A DNA stretch of 50,138 nt from Nanobdellota archaeon (lineage in GTDB: Archaea; Nanobdellota; Nanobdellia; Pacearchaeales; GW2011-AR1), in NCBI GenBank assembly GCA_027858295.1, contig JAQICZ010000012.1:1-50138 (forward strand), given 5' to 3'. Below, piece by piece: positions 33,327 through 41,253 of this stretch. How positions within the stretch are numbered: position 1 is the stretch's first letter; each line of letters begins with the position of its first letter. Under the pieces are notes generated by a model. It was given only the letters and a program-made list of their open reading frames with translations. It was not told the origin of the DNA and made no database searches. The position numbers and the translations under genes were made by a program.

Positions 33327-33417
33327 ATATAACATCGGGATTTAGAGAAGTTTCGTAGTGTAGTGGAGAAAATTTGGATGGAATCTGCAAAACGGAGCTC
33401 TTTAAGCCCTGTTAAGT
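33327..33417 (+). repeat. attC-like imperfect palindrome, site i (last of the array)
   Basis: 91 bp. ATATAAC, then ATCGGGATTTAGAGAAG; right end GAGCTCTTTAAGCCCT, then core GTTAAGT (exact GTTRRRY). The arms GGGATTTAGAG and CTCTTTAAGCCC pair well. The trailing block GAGAGCTTGCAAGGCGTGGG is flanked by variable hairpins AAATTTCAAAGAAATTT and GAGATTTTAAAGAAATCTC, both with perfect stems. Confidence 0.68.
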
Positions 33418-33563
33418 CTGTGTGAAAATTTCAAAGAAATTTGAGAGCTTGCAAGGCGTGGGTCGCAGAGATTTTAAAGAAATCTCGAATAAGTCTAGTT
33501 AAGAGTTTTCTCAATCTTTTTTTTAGCACACCCTTTTGTTTCTTTTACTAAAAGAAGGTGTTG

Positions 33564-34520
33564 TTATAAGAATGGTGTTGTATTGATGCGCTCTTCCTCG
33601 CCTAAATGTATTATTTCTAGTTCTATTTGTTCGTTTTCAAATAGTTTTCTTATTTTAGTTATTTCTTGTCTTATTTCATTTTCTTCTTTGTAGAAGAATT
33701 GAATTATAACATTTGGTTTTTGAATGTTTATTATTAGTGAAGTTGTATTTTTAGAACTTCTTGCAAATTGTTTTATCTTTGATTTATTTTTTTCTGAGAA
33801 TTTTTTTAAGTTTATTAGAAGTGCACTATAATTATATTCTAATTTTTCGTTGTTGAATTGTATTCTATTTCCTAAGATTATTTTGTTTTCTTTTAATTTT
33901 TTTAATCGATAAAATATTGTTGTGGTGTTGATTTTTAATTTTAGAGATAGGTCTAATAGTTTTATTCTTCCGTTTTTTGAGATTTCTTTTAAAATTTTAT
34001 AATCTAATTCGTCTAATGTTATTTTTTTGTTCGTGTTTTTTAATAGTTCATAGTTTTCTTTTTCTGGATTGCTGATAAATTTTAATGGGTAGAGTTCTGC
34101 GAAGGAAGGGCTTATTAAAAGATAGTCAGTTAGTTTATTTTCTTCTTCGAATAATTGTGATATGAATTGTTCTAATTCGTCGTTATTTTTGAATATTGCA
34201 TTAATATAAATGTCAAATTTCTCGAGAATTTTTCCATGAGAAATGCAATTCTTGTTTTTTGATAATTGTTTGGAGAACTCATCAGCCATTTTTGGCGTTT
34301 CAAATTTCAAAAATATAACTGCTTGTTTGTGAAATCCTAACTCAGAATAATTTATTATTGGAACAAATTGTTTAATTAAATCAGTTTGAAGATATTTATT
34401 TAAACGATATTCTACTTTATCTCTTGATATTTTAGTATTTTTAGCTATTTTAGAAATTGGCTCGTTATAGTTGTGATAGAGGTAATTTAGTAATTTGTAA
34501 TCAATTTCTTTTAATTTCAT
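33564..34520 (-). CDS. Tandem Lrp/AsnC-type regulator, array gene 7
   Basis: 318 residues made of two Lrp-like halves. HTH 1 is EIDYKLLNYLYHNYNEPISK, then IAKNTKISRDKVEYRLNKY; HTH 2 is ELDYKILKEISKNGRIKLLD, then LSLKLKINTTTIFYRLKKL. Each is followed by a RAM-like alpha/beta ligand domain (QAVIFLKFETP... and YSALLINLKKF...). Duplicated Lrp proteins form pseudo-dimers in a single chain. The ligand and targets are unknown. It is divergent from the Cys-repeat/methyltransferase pair at 34,633 and could control it. A hairpin TTTTGTTTCTTTTACTAAAAGAAGG lies just after its stop, as in the twin modules. Confidence 0.82.
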   Translation of the reverse strand: MKLKEIDYKLLNYLYHNYNEPISKIAKNTKISRDKVEYRLNKYLQTDLIKQFVPIINYSELGFHKQAVIFLKFETPKMADEFSKQLSKNKNCISHGKILEKFDIYINAIFKNNDELEQFISQLFEEENKLTDYLLISPSFAELYPLKFISNPEKENYELLKNTNKKITLDELDYKILKEISKNGRIKLLDLSLKLKINTTTIFYRLKKLKENKIILGNRIQFNNEKLEYNYSALLINLKKFSEKNKSKIKQFARSSKNTTSLIINIQKPNVIIQFFYKEENEIRQEITKIRKLFENEQIELEIIHLGEEERINTTPFL

Positions 34521-34632
34521 AGTATTGTAAATACATATTAATTTAAATATCTTGTTATAATTTTGAATAAATTAGGATTTTTTAATAGAAAAGTTTAGAT
34601 ATTTATGTCCTATTATTATTTTGAGGCATAAA

Positions 34633-34995
34633 ATGAACTATCAAATAAATGAAAAAACTCCAGCTGAACTGCGTTGTGTTATTGGAGCTTGCCCTGCGAT
34701 TTATGAAGGAATTAAAGAAATTACACCTAAAGAACTTAAGTGCATTGCTGCAGCTTGTCCTTCAATCTACGAAGGATTTAAAGATATAACTCCAATTAGT
34801 AACCGTTGTGGTATTGGAGTGTGTCCCGCAATTTATGAATCTGAAAAAAAGAAAAATGTTTATTTAGTCATTGGAAAACTACTTCCAAAAAAGTCTTTGA
34901 ATAATATTGGGCTTGGATATTTGGAAAAAAAAATCGGTGAAGACGAAGTTCTCATAGAAGTTCCAAGAACATTAATTGATAATTTGGGAAAGTGA
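34633..34995 (+). CDS. Cys-repeat protein with three (A/V)CPxIYE units
   Basis: 120 residues from MNYQINEKTPAELRC; the track start four codons earlier is a TTG. Three near-identical units occur: LRCVIGACPAIYEG, LKCIAAACPSIYEG and NRCGIGVCPAIYES, each preceded by a TP step (KTP, ITP, ITP) at about 26-residue spacing. Only the last continues into a full domain (VYLVIGKLLPKK ... EVLIEVPRTLID). I recall single-copy 'CxxGxCPAxxE...yLVIGK' small proteins in other microbes, function unknown. The first two units look like internal duplications. It is in an operon with a methyltransferase, 1 bp apart. Metal binding or a modified peptide are possible roles. Confidence 0.72.
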   Translation: MNYQINEKTPAELRCVIGACPAIYEGIKEITPKELKCIAAACPSIYEGFKDITPISNRCGIGVCPAIYESEKKKNVYLVIGKLLPKKSLNNIGLGYLEKKIGEDEVLIEVPRTLIDNLGK

Positions 34996-34996
34996 A

Positions 34997-35524
34997 ATGG
35001 GCTTTTTGATGAAAACTATTTATAATCAAGTTAGTGATTTAATTTCTGTTGGTTCTAGCGTGATTGATGTTGGTTGTGGCAAAGGAAAATTATTAATTTC
35101 TTTATCCCCAAAGATTGATTATGGTTTAGGAATTGATATTTCTGAAAGAAAAGTTAAAATAGCCAATAAAAAAAATAATTTAAAATTCAAAATTGAAGAT
35201 TCCAGTAAATTAAATTCAAGTTACTCTTTTGATTATATTACTTCAATATTTTCTATTCACACTATGAATTATGTTAATCAAATGAAAACTTTAAATAATT
35301 TTTCAGAGATTGCAACAAATAAAATAATTGTAGATTTTGTTAAATCAAAATCAAGATTAAAACAACAATTAATTTGTTTTGATGAAATACTTGCAGGGCA
35401 TTATTCTGCATATAAAACCTATATCGATGAAGGAATGAATTCTTTGATAAAAAAATCTAAATTAAATTTAATTAAAGAAATTGAAGGTAAATATGATTTT
35501 TATAAAATTTGGATTTGTAATTAA
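34997..35524 (+). CDS. Small SAM-dependent methyltransferase
   Basis: 175 residues from the ATG at 34,997, one base after the stop of the Cys-repeat gene; the track start overlaps that gene. Motif I is VIDVGCGKGKLLISL, the ribose-binding acid is LGIDISERKV, the motif II region is FKIEDSSKLNS and motif IV is FDYITSIFSIHTM. It is shorter than average and lacks a C-terminal extension. Coupling to the Cys-repeat gene suggests that the two act together; the substrate is unknown. Confidence 0.82.
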   Translation: MGFLMKTIYNQVSDLISVGSSVIDVGCGKGKLLISLSPKIDYGLGIDISERKVKIANKKNNLKFKIEDSSKLNSSYSFDYITSIFSIHTMNYVNQMKTLNNFSEIATNKIIVDFVKSKSRLKQQLICFDEILAGHYSAYKTYIDEGMNSLIKKSKLNLIKEIEGKYDFYKIWICN

Positions 35525-35572
35525 TATAAGAACAACGAAAGTTGTTCACAACATGTCTAGGAGACTGGGCAT

Positions 35573-35770
35573 TTAATTATTTTTTCCTTTTGTCCATAAA
35601 ACTTCAAAATGATTGAGGTAACTATTTGCTGTTTTCTCATTTTTTATTAGAATGATAATTGGTTTTTCTTTGATTAGGTGAATTGCAACTTTATCTTCAA
35701 ATATTGTTGTTGTAATTTCACTTTCAAATTCAAAGATGTTGTCACATTTAAACCTATATACGAGACATAT
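35573..35770 (-). pseudogene. C-terminal remnant of a TrmB-like regulator
   Basis: An open stretch of 65 codons with no ATG, bounded upstream by a TAA. The translation (VAIHLIKEKPIIILIKNEKT, then ANSYLNHFEVLWTKGKNN) matches the C-terminal end of archaeal TrmB-type regulators, where an 'I-x-N-x-x-x-A-x-x-Y-x-x-x-F-x-x-L-W' ending is usual. The HTH and sugar-binding domains are missing. Not in the ORF track. Confidence 0.55.
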
Positions 35771-35927
35771 TTAACATTTCACTCTGGATTAAATAATATT
35801 TATATGTATAGAGAAAAAGGGACTTGAGGGAATTAAAAGTCCTTTGGATGAATTGTAATGAAACTCTGTGGATGTTGATGATTCACTCCGGTCCTCGAAA
35901 TCTCTGTGTAAATTTCTGTGAAAAACA

Positions 35928-35969
35928 TTTTTCAGGCAATCGAAATCCTTGGGAAAGTTTCTCAAAAAA
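35928..35969. repeat. Possible bulged hairpin of the A/B/C family (copy D)
   Basis: TTTTTC, then AGGCAA, then TCGAAAT, loop CCTTGGGAAA, then TTTC and AAAAA. The bulge (AGGCAA) and loop (CTTGGGAAA) match hairpin B at 44,718-44,762, but the stems are short. It lies upstream of the surface-protein gene. A second GAAAT...ATTTC hairpin is at about 35,897-35,915. Confidence 0.35.
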
Positions 35970-36006
35970 TATTTAAAGCAATATTTAAAATGAAAAAGTG
36001 GCTAAT

Positions 36007-36885
36007 ATGGGTATGAAAAAGATTGGTGTATTATTTGGGGCTATGATTATGTTGTCATTGTTTAGCTTTGCTGGTGTTTTGGCTGCAGGATGTGACTTAG
36101 ATATTTCTTTGGTTAACCAAGATCCTTATCCGGCTATTCAGGGTCAAGAGGTTAAATTAATTTTTCAGGTTGATGGAATTAGTAGCACTGAATGTGGTAA
36201 AGTTGAAATTGAATTGCTAGAAAAATATCCTATTACTTTAATGCCGGACCAGGTTAATTCTTATATTATTGAATCTGGAACTTTTAAGAAAGATTACAAG
36301 TCTTTTTTCTTAGCATCATTTGACGTGAAAATTTCTCCTGAAGCACTTGATGGGGATAATGCTATTGAAGTTAGGTATAAGCAAGGTTCAAATGGTTGGG
36401 TTTCTAAAGATTTTTATATTAATGTTCAAGATACTCGGGCTGATTTTGAGGTGTATGTAAAAGACTATGATATAACTACTAAGATTTTAACTTTTGAAAT
36501 TTTGAATATTGCAGAGTCTGATATTGAAGCTTTAACTGTTATTGTTCATAAACAAGATAATGTTGAAATTAAGGGAGCCAATGCTAATATTGTTGGTGAC
36601 TTAGATTCTAATGAATATACTACTGCTGAATTTGAAGCAACTCCTAAGTCTGGAGAAATTGAATTAACTCTTTTGTATTCTGATTCAATTAATGAGAGAA
36701 GAACTTTTAATGCTAAGGTTAATTATGAGTCTGCCTATTTTGAAGGTCTTTTGAAGGATGCTCCTAAGTCTAAGACTACCAAATATGTTATATATGGTGT
36801 GATTGTTCTATTGTTTGTTTGGTATTTCTATAGAAGGAAAAAGAAGAAAAAGGCTTTGGCTGAAAAAATGAAGAGTCGGAAGTAA
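36007..36885 (+). CDS. Secreted, C-terminally anchored surface protein
   Basis: About 292 residues. The track start is a GTG at 35,998; ATGs at 36,007 or 36,013 are likelier. A signal peptide (IGVLFGAMIMLSLFSFAGVLA) precedes two beta-sandwich-like domains (CDLDISLVNQDPYPAIQGQE... and ADFEVYVKDYDITTKILTFE...) of the CARDB/COG1361 S-layer-like kind. A C-terminal helix (KYVIYGVIVLLFVWYFY) and a basic tail (RRKKKKKALAEK) follow. It probably sits in the outer face of the membrane. A TATA-like AATATTTAAAG occurs about 20-30 bp upstream. Its last ~50 bp are partly duplicated at about 36,992-37,042. Confidence 0.7.
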   Translation: MGMKKIGVLFGAMIMLSLFSFAGVLAAGCDLDISLVNQDPYPAIQGQEVKLIFQVDGISSTECGKVEIELLEKYPITLMPDQVNSYIIESGTFKKDYKSFFLASFDVKISPEALDGDNAIEVRYKQGSNGWVSKDFYINVQDTRADFEVYVKDYDITTKILTFEILNIAESDIEALTVIVHKQDNVEIKGANANIVGDLDSNEYTTAEFEATPKSGEIELTLLYSDSINERRTFNAKVNYESAYFEGLLKDAPKSKTTKYVIYGVIVLLFVWYFYRRKKKKKALAEKMKSRK

Positions 36886-36942
36886 TTTTCATCAAAAACG
36901 TTCATAGTCCTCGAATCTTTTGTTTATGCTATTCTGCGGATC

Positions 36943-36991
36943 CATTTCTTGGGCCGGTAAAATCGATTGGTAAACGATTTTACAAGAAATG
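36943..36991. repeat. Bulged hairpin C
   Basis: Lower stem CATTTCTT/AAGAAATG (8 bp), one-sided bulge GGGCCG, upper stem GTAAAATCG/CGATTTTAC (9 bp), loop ATTGGTAAA. Same architecture as hairpins A and B in the 44.7-kb gap, with different stem sequences. It lies 58 bp after the surface-protein stop. Confidence 0.65.
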
Positions 36992-37045
36992 AATGAAGAA
37001 AAAGGCTTTAGTTGAAAATGGCTATGAATAATAAAAAGTAATTGC
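36992..37045 (+). repeat. Partial duplicate of the surface gene's 3' end
   Basis: AATGAAGAAAAAGGCTTTAG, then TTGAAAATGGC, ending AATAAAAAGTAATTG, matches the gene's own end (AGAAGAAAAAGGCTTTGGC ... CGGAAGTAATT). The two copies flank bulged hairpin C. Some decay has occurred; it is not translated as a separate gene. Confidence 0.55.
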
Positions 37046-37093
37046 TAATCTATTCGTAGTTTATTTTAATAAAAAGAATGATTATAGTTTTTT

Positions 37094-37294
37094 ATGAAAA
37101 ACGAATCATCTCTTGACAGATATTTAAGATTTATTTTTGCAGTTGTTAGTTTTTTTATTGGGTTTTTTTATTTGAAAAATGTTTGGCAATATGTAGCTTA
37201 TATTATTGGATTAATCTTTATAATCACTTCATTTACTGGATTTTGTGGTATCTATAAATTGCTTGGAATTTATACTATAAAAAAGAAGAAATAA
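37094..37294 (+). CDS. DUF2892 (YgaP-like) small membrane protein
   Basis: 66 residues. RYLRFIFAVVSFFIGFFYL and YVAYIIGLIFIITSFTGFCGIYKLLGIYT match the DUF2892 pattern, with two helices, a conserved Cys in the GFC-x-x-Y-x-L-L-G-I-x-T ending and a basic tail. In bacteria the domain often follows rhodanese domains and may bind a sulfur or lipid partner; the role here is unknown. Monocistronic. Confidence 0.8.
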   Translation: MKNESSLDRYLRFIFAVVSFFIGFFYLKNVWQYVAYIIGLIFIITSFTGFCGIYKLLGIYTIKKKK

Positions 37295-37449
37295 TTCTGG
37301 TCTTAAGTATTAGATAGGTATGTATTGGGACTATGATGATATTGCTTCACTTTGTTCAGCTATTCCGGGCAGATTGGATTATCACCTGCGGCGCGGGCAT
37401 GTAAATTATAAATAGGTAGGTTTTTATAATTTTTTTTTGGTATTTATGT

Positions 37450-38568
37450 ATGAATAAATTAAGACTCTTTATTAACAACTGGAATAATGACCCAGAGAAA
37501 GCCTTCTTAGACATAAATTCTTTTGTTAAATTTATTATAAGACCACGATATCTAATTCCATTCTTCCTTTCTCTTATTGTTTTCCACATTATATTGAATT
37601 TAAGAGTAATTCTCTCAGACTTGCCTTCATATTTTAGATATTTATTTTTATCAATCATAATCCCTATTTCACTATTCTATTTACTAGTTTATATCATTAA
37701 GAGAATTAAGAATGCTGATTTAAACAAATGGAAAAGATCTCAGACACTTCAAGAGAATTATCTAAATAATAAAATCTTAAACTTATTTTTAAGGTCATTT
37801 TTTAGCACTATAGCTATCATTTTAATTATAGTATTTATGTTTTCGTTATTTTATTTTGCATTATCATTTGTTTTCTTTCTTCTTGGTTGGATTGGACTAC
37901 TATTTAATGGGGGAGTAGAAGCCTATATTAAAATTGTTATTGTATTTTTGTACTCGTATTCAGTCCTTCAAATTTCATTCCAATCCTTAAATAAAGGAGT
38001 AATTACAAGGAAGGACTTGGTTCTGTTTGCTTTTGACAATTTCGAAGAGTCCAGTAATAAAGATAGAGACTTCTTTAAATTATTAAGTTATTTGAAAAAC
38101 TCTTCATTAAATACAAAGCATGTAAAACCCTTCTCAAAAAAGATAATTAATTCTATCGTTAATTATTATCTTAATATGGGATACATATTGATTAAAAAAG
38201 AAAAAATATATGAAGAGTTATTGCCGAAACTTAAAAAAATTATTGAAGATGAGGACTATAATAATTTACTCGTTTATTTAGAATATGTTGATAAATTTTC
38301 TAAAAAGAATGAATTATACTATAAGAAACAGAAGTCTTTCTTGATTCATTTACTGCCTGGAGAAAAAGATCTTGATGAAGAAATACTTCTATTATCACTA
38401 AAATTAGATAAGTTGAAAAAGAAACCATCTTCAAAGATGAAAGAGATTTTATGGTACCACATTCTGACAAGAATGGTCTGGGGGGTTATTGCAATAGCCA
38501 TAATTCTGTTTTGTGCATCGATTATTAATGTTGATAAATTCTTGCCAATTTTGAAATTATTATTTTAG
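37450..38568 (+). CDS. Polytopic membrane protein of unknown function
   Basis: 372 residues. Four or five hydrophobic segments lie in the first half (YLIPFFLSLIVFHIILNL, YLFLSIIIPISLFYLLVYII, FSTIAIILIIVFMFSLFYFA, FVFFLLGWIGLLF, IKIVIVFLYSYSVLQI). A soluble Lys-rich helical domain (~190-335) and a final helix (VWGVIAIAIILFCASII) follow. No family recognised. A TATA-like TTTTTATAATT stands about 25 bp upstream. It is convergent with aIF5B. Confidence 0.6.
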   Translation: MNKLRLFINNWNNDPEKAFLDINSFVKFIIRPRYLIPFFLSLIVFHIILNLRVILSDLPSYFRYLFLSIIIPISLFYLLVYIIKRIKNADLNKWKRSQTLQENYLNNKILNLFLRSFFSTIAIILIIVFMFSLFYFALSFVFFLLGWIGLLFNGGVEAYIKIVIVFLYSYSVLQISFQSLNKGVITRKDLVLFAFDNFEESSNKDRDFFKLLSYLKNSSLNTKHVKPFSKKIINSIVNYYLNMGYILIKKEKIYEELLPKLKKIIEDEDYNNLLVYLEYVDKFSKKNELYYKKQKSFLIHLLPGEKDLDEEILLLSLKLDKLKKKPSSKMKEILWYHILTRMVWGVIAIAIILFCASIINVDKFLPILKLLF

Positions 38569-38602
38569 ATATAGGGCTAATATCTACAGAATCCATAACT
38601 TA

Positions 38603-40342
38603 CTACATTCCCCATTCTGGGTTTGTTTTTCGCTTTAATTCCGCTATTTCTTTTAGAACTTGCATATCGTCGCCGTTTAGGAGGTCTTTGTTCTTTTTGA
38701 ATTCTCTAAACTGGGATTCTCCTATGTTTGTGTATAAGTACTTTTTATCTTTAAGTTGTCTTTCGTAATTTACTCCTGGTAATGACATTGCGACTTCTTG
38801 ACCTGTTGTTGCTTCTTTTACTGACTTTTGTTCGTGTTGGATGTTTTTTACGCTTCCAACTTTTTCGTCATTTTCATCAATCATTGAAAGTTCTGAAGTT
38901 AATTTCCCACCGAGTACTCGAACTCCGAAGATTGCTGGTTTTGTATTTCTGAATACGTATTGCGGGAGAAGTTCAAGTTTACAAATTGTAGATAGACCCA
39001 TTAGTCTTTTTTTCTCGATATCTTTTTGTTTTTGTTGTCTCCATTCTACTAAGTCTTCAATTAATTTATATACAATATCATTTGTTATTATTTTTGTTTT
39101 TGTTGAAATTTCCTGGACATCTTCACCCACATCAACATTAAAGCCAACGATTACAGAGTCTAACTCGTTTATTTCTAAGTTTGCCTTTGCATTAATTGCG
39201 TCTTTTTTATTGATCTTTCCAATCCCTGCTCTAACTACTGGAATATGATGTTGCTTTAAGAGAACTAATAATGCTTCTAGGCTTCCTAAGGAGTCTGCTT
39301 TTGCGATGATTCCTTGTTTATCTGTTTTGATTGATTCTCCTAGTTCTTTTTTGAATTTTTTTCTTAATTCTTCCATGTTGTTTTTATATAGAACAAATGG
39401 CATTCCTGGCAAGATTTCTGTTTTTTCTACTAGTTGCATTCTAATGCCTGTTGAGGCTGTTACCTTATCTTTGGCCTTGAATTTGGAAGAAAGGGGCTGT
39501 ATCTCTTCTAGAATACGAATTTTCGATACTATAGGCTCACCATCAAAGGAAGCAACTGCTATTTGGTCTGTTCTTTTTAATTCTCCATCATAGAGAATTG
39601 CTTCAATATATGGTGTTGTATTTTCTTTTTTTATTTCAAGCATTACACCTTTTGGTTCTTCGTTTAGTTGAAGTTGTTTTGTTAAGAATTTTTGACTTAA
39701 ACCACAAAGCATCATAATCAATTCGGAGATCCCTTCTCTTGAGACTGCACATGTTGGAACCATTGCGATTTTTTTTGTATAGTCTGTTATGTTGTAGAAT
39801 AAGTCTGCATCTAGACCGTGAGCTTGTAGTGAACCGATTAGTGTATAGTATCTTTCATCAAACATTTGTTTTACTCTTTCTTGTTGCCCTTCTACTGACT
39901 CTTGGATTGATTTTTCTGATTTTCTCCAGCCACCGATTTTGTCTACTTTGTTTAGGGCAATAATAAAAGGTGTTTTGTTTAATTTTAGGATTTGAATAAC
40001 TTCTGCGGTTTGGGGTTTGATTCCTTCTGTTATATCGATTACTAGAACTGCTAGGTCGGCTAGTGAGCCTCCTCTTTTTCTTAGGTTTGTGAAAGCTGCA
40101 TGGCCAGGTGTGTCGATTAATAGGAATCCCGGGATGTCTAGTTTGATTCCAGATTTTTCGATTAAAGGGCAAGCTGCTTTTAGCTGGTCCATGGGATATG
40201 ATGTAAATGAGATTTTTTGAGTAATTCCTCCGGCTTCGCCTCCTTGAATAGAGGTGCTTCTAAGGCAATCCAAAATTGAGGTTTTTCCGTGATCTACATG
40301 TCCAACAACTGTCACAATTGGTTGTCGAGTTTTCTTTTCCAT
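38603..40342 (-). CDS. infB: Translation initiation factor aIF5B (IF-2 family)
   Basis: 579 residues, the normal archaeal length, without intein. The GTPase promotes subunit joining and initiator-tRNA positioning. G1 is GHVDHGKTSILD, G2 is GGITQKI, G3 is DTPGHAAF, G4 is NKVD and G5 is CAVSREG. Domain II, the linker-domain III region (KADSLGSLEALLVLL) and C-terminal domain IV (KPAIFGVRVLGGKL) are all present. A TATA-like CTTTTTAAGC lies about 17-26 bp before the ATG. The antisense track ORFs here are shadows. Confidence 0.96.
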   Translation of the reverse strand: MEKKTRQPIVTVVGHVDHGKTSILDCLRSTSIQGGEAGGITQKISFTSYPMDQLKAACPLIEKSGIKLDIPGFLLIDTPGHAAFTNLRKRGGSLADLAVLVIDITEGIKPQTAEVIQILKLNKTPFIIALNKVDKIGGWRKSEKSIQESVEGQQERVKQMFDERYYTLIGSLQAHGLDADLFYNITDYTKKIAMVPTCAVSREGISELIMMLCGLSQKFLTKQLQLNEEPKGVMLEIKKENTTPYIEAILYDGELKRTDQIAVASFDGEPIVSKIRILEEIQPLSSKFKAKDKVTASTGIRMQLVEKTEILPGMPFVLYKNNMEELRKKFKKELGESIKTDKQGIIAKADSLGSLEALLVLLKQHHIPVVRAGIGKINKKDAINAKANLEINELDSVIVGFNVDVGEDVQEISTKTKIITNDIVYKLIEDLVEWRQQKQKDIEKKRLMGLSTICKLELLPQYVFRNTKPAIFGVRVLGGKLTSELSMIDENDEKVGSVKNIQHEQKSVKEATTGQEVAMSLPGVNYERQLKDKKYLYTNIGESQFREFKKNKDLLNGDDMQVLKEIAELKRKTNPEWGM

Positions 40343-40554
40343 GGAGATTTTAGTGAGAATTAGCTTAAAAAGATTGTTAAATAGTTTTTAGTTGTTAGTC
40401 TTTAGTTCTTAGAAGTATTTTTAATGATTTACTTAAGCTGGAGGACTTGAAGTTATGAGGGGTGGGATAAAAAAATGGGATTGTTATCAAAAGTGAATAT
40501 ATTTTATGATTTTTATTAAATAACTATTATTAAGGTTTTCATCAATATTGTAGT

Positions 40555-41253
40555 ATGAAGTTATCACACGATTATTCGTGTTTTAATATAAAAAGAAAAA
40601 AGATGGACAGCGAAGATTTAGTGTTATTGACTTTGGATTTGGATATTCCGAATCTGTGGGAAAATGCTCTTGTTAAGAAATTTCCAAAAGCAACGTTTGC
40701 GATAAAGCAAGCAAATCCTTTAGGTGATGATTCCTTCTCGGGATTATTAGAAATTAAGGGTGTAAAACTTAGAGAAGTTAATAAATTTCTTGAAGATAAT
40801 TATCCACTTGTAACTGTTGATAATTTTTGTAAAGAAGCTAATCTTTTTCATTATTTAGCTCCTGATGAAATACTCTCGAAGGTTGTTAGGGAGTCTAAAA
40901 GTGTTTTGAGTTGGCCAGTTCCTCTTCTTGAAAATCATAAAAGAGTTAAGTTTGTAATTAAGGGTGGAAAGGTCAATGCTGTTATGGATCCTTTAGAAGC
41001 CGACGGGATTGAAATAAAGAAATTTTCAAAGGTTAAGGTTGATTTTAATTTGAAGGAAATTTTAACGCCAAAGCAAAAAGAAATTCTGGCACCATCTTTA
41101 AAACATGGGTATTATAGCTTTCCAAAAAAGATTAGTTTGAATGCTTTATCTAAAAAAATTGGAGTTAGTCCAAGTACTTTGTGTGTCCATTTGCAGAAGA
41201 TTGAAAGTAAGATTCTGAATTCTGAGTATCAAGATTTGTTGTTTAATTTCTAA
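40555..41253 (+). CDS. HTH-10 (bacterio-opsin-activator type) regulator
   Basis: 232 residues. The C-terminal HTH-10 block is LTPKQKEILAPSLKHGYYSF, then PKKISLNALSKKIGVSPSTL and HLQKIESKIL, the archaeal 'LTxxQxxxLxxAxxxGYYxxP' type. The N-terminal two thirds form a sensing domain of alternating strands and helices without recognisable ligand residues. Targets unknown; the downstream membrane-sensor operon is a candidate. Confidence 0.85.
   Translation: MKLSHDYSCFNIKRKKMDSEDLVLLTLDLDIPNLWENALVKKFPKATFAIKQANPLGDDSFSGLLEIKGVKLREVNKFLEDNYPLVTVDNFCKEANLFHYLAPDEILSKVVRESKSVLSWPVPLLENHKRVKFVIKGGKVNAVMDPLEADGIEIKKFSKVKVDFNLKEILTPKQKEILAPSLKHGYYSFPKKISLNALSKKIGVSPSTLCVHLQKIESKILNSEYQDLLFNF

Noticed and set aside
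28151-33500. CRISPR array
   Set aside because: Repeats are ~90 bp or more, imperfect, 0.6-1.3 kb apart and separated by genes rather than short spacers.
35866-35900. Possible C/D box RNA (TTGATGA)
   Set aside because: No convincing D or D' box (CUGA) at the right distance.
38841-40220. Several plus-strand ORFs of 67-135 aa and a 104-aa minus ORF
   Set aside because: All overlap aIF5B in other frames.
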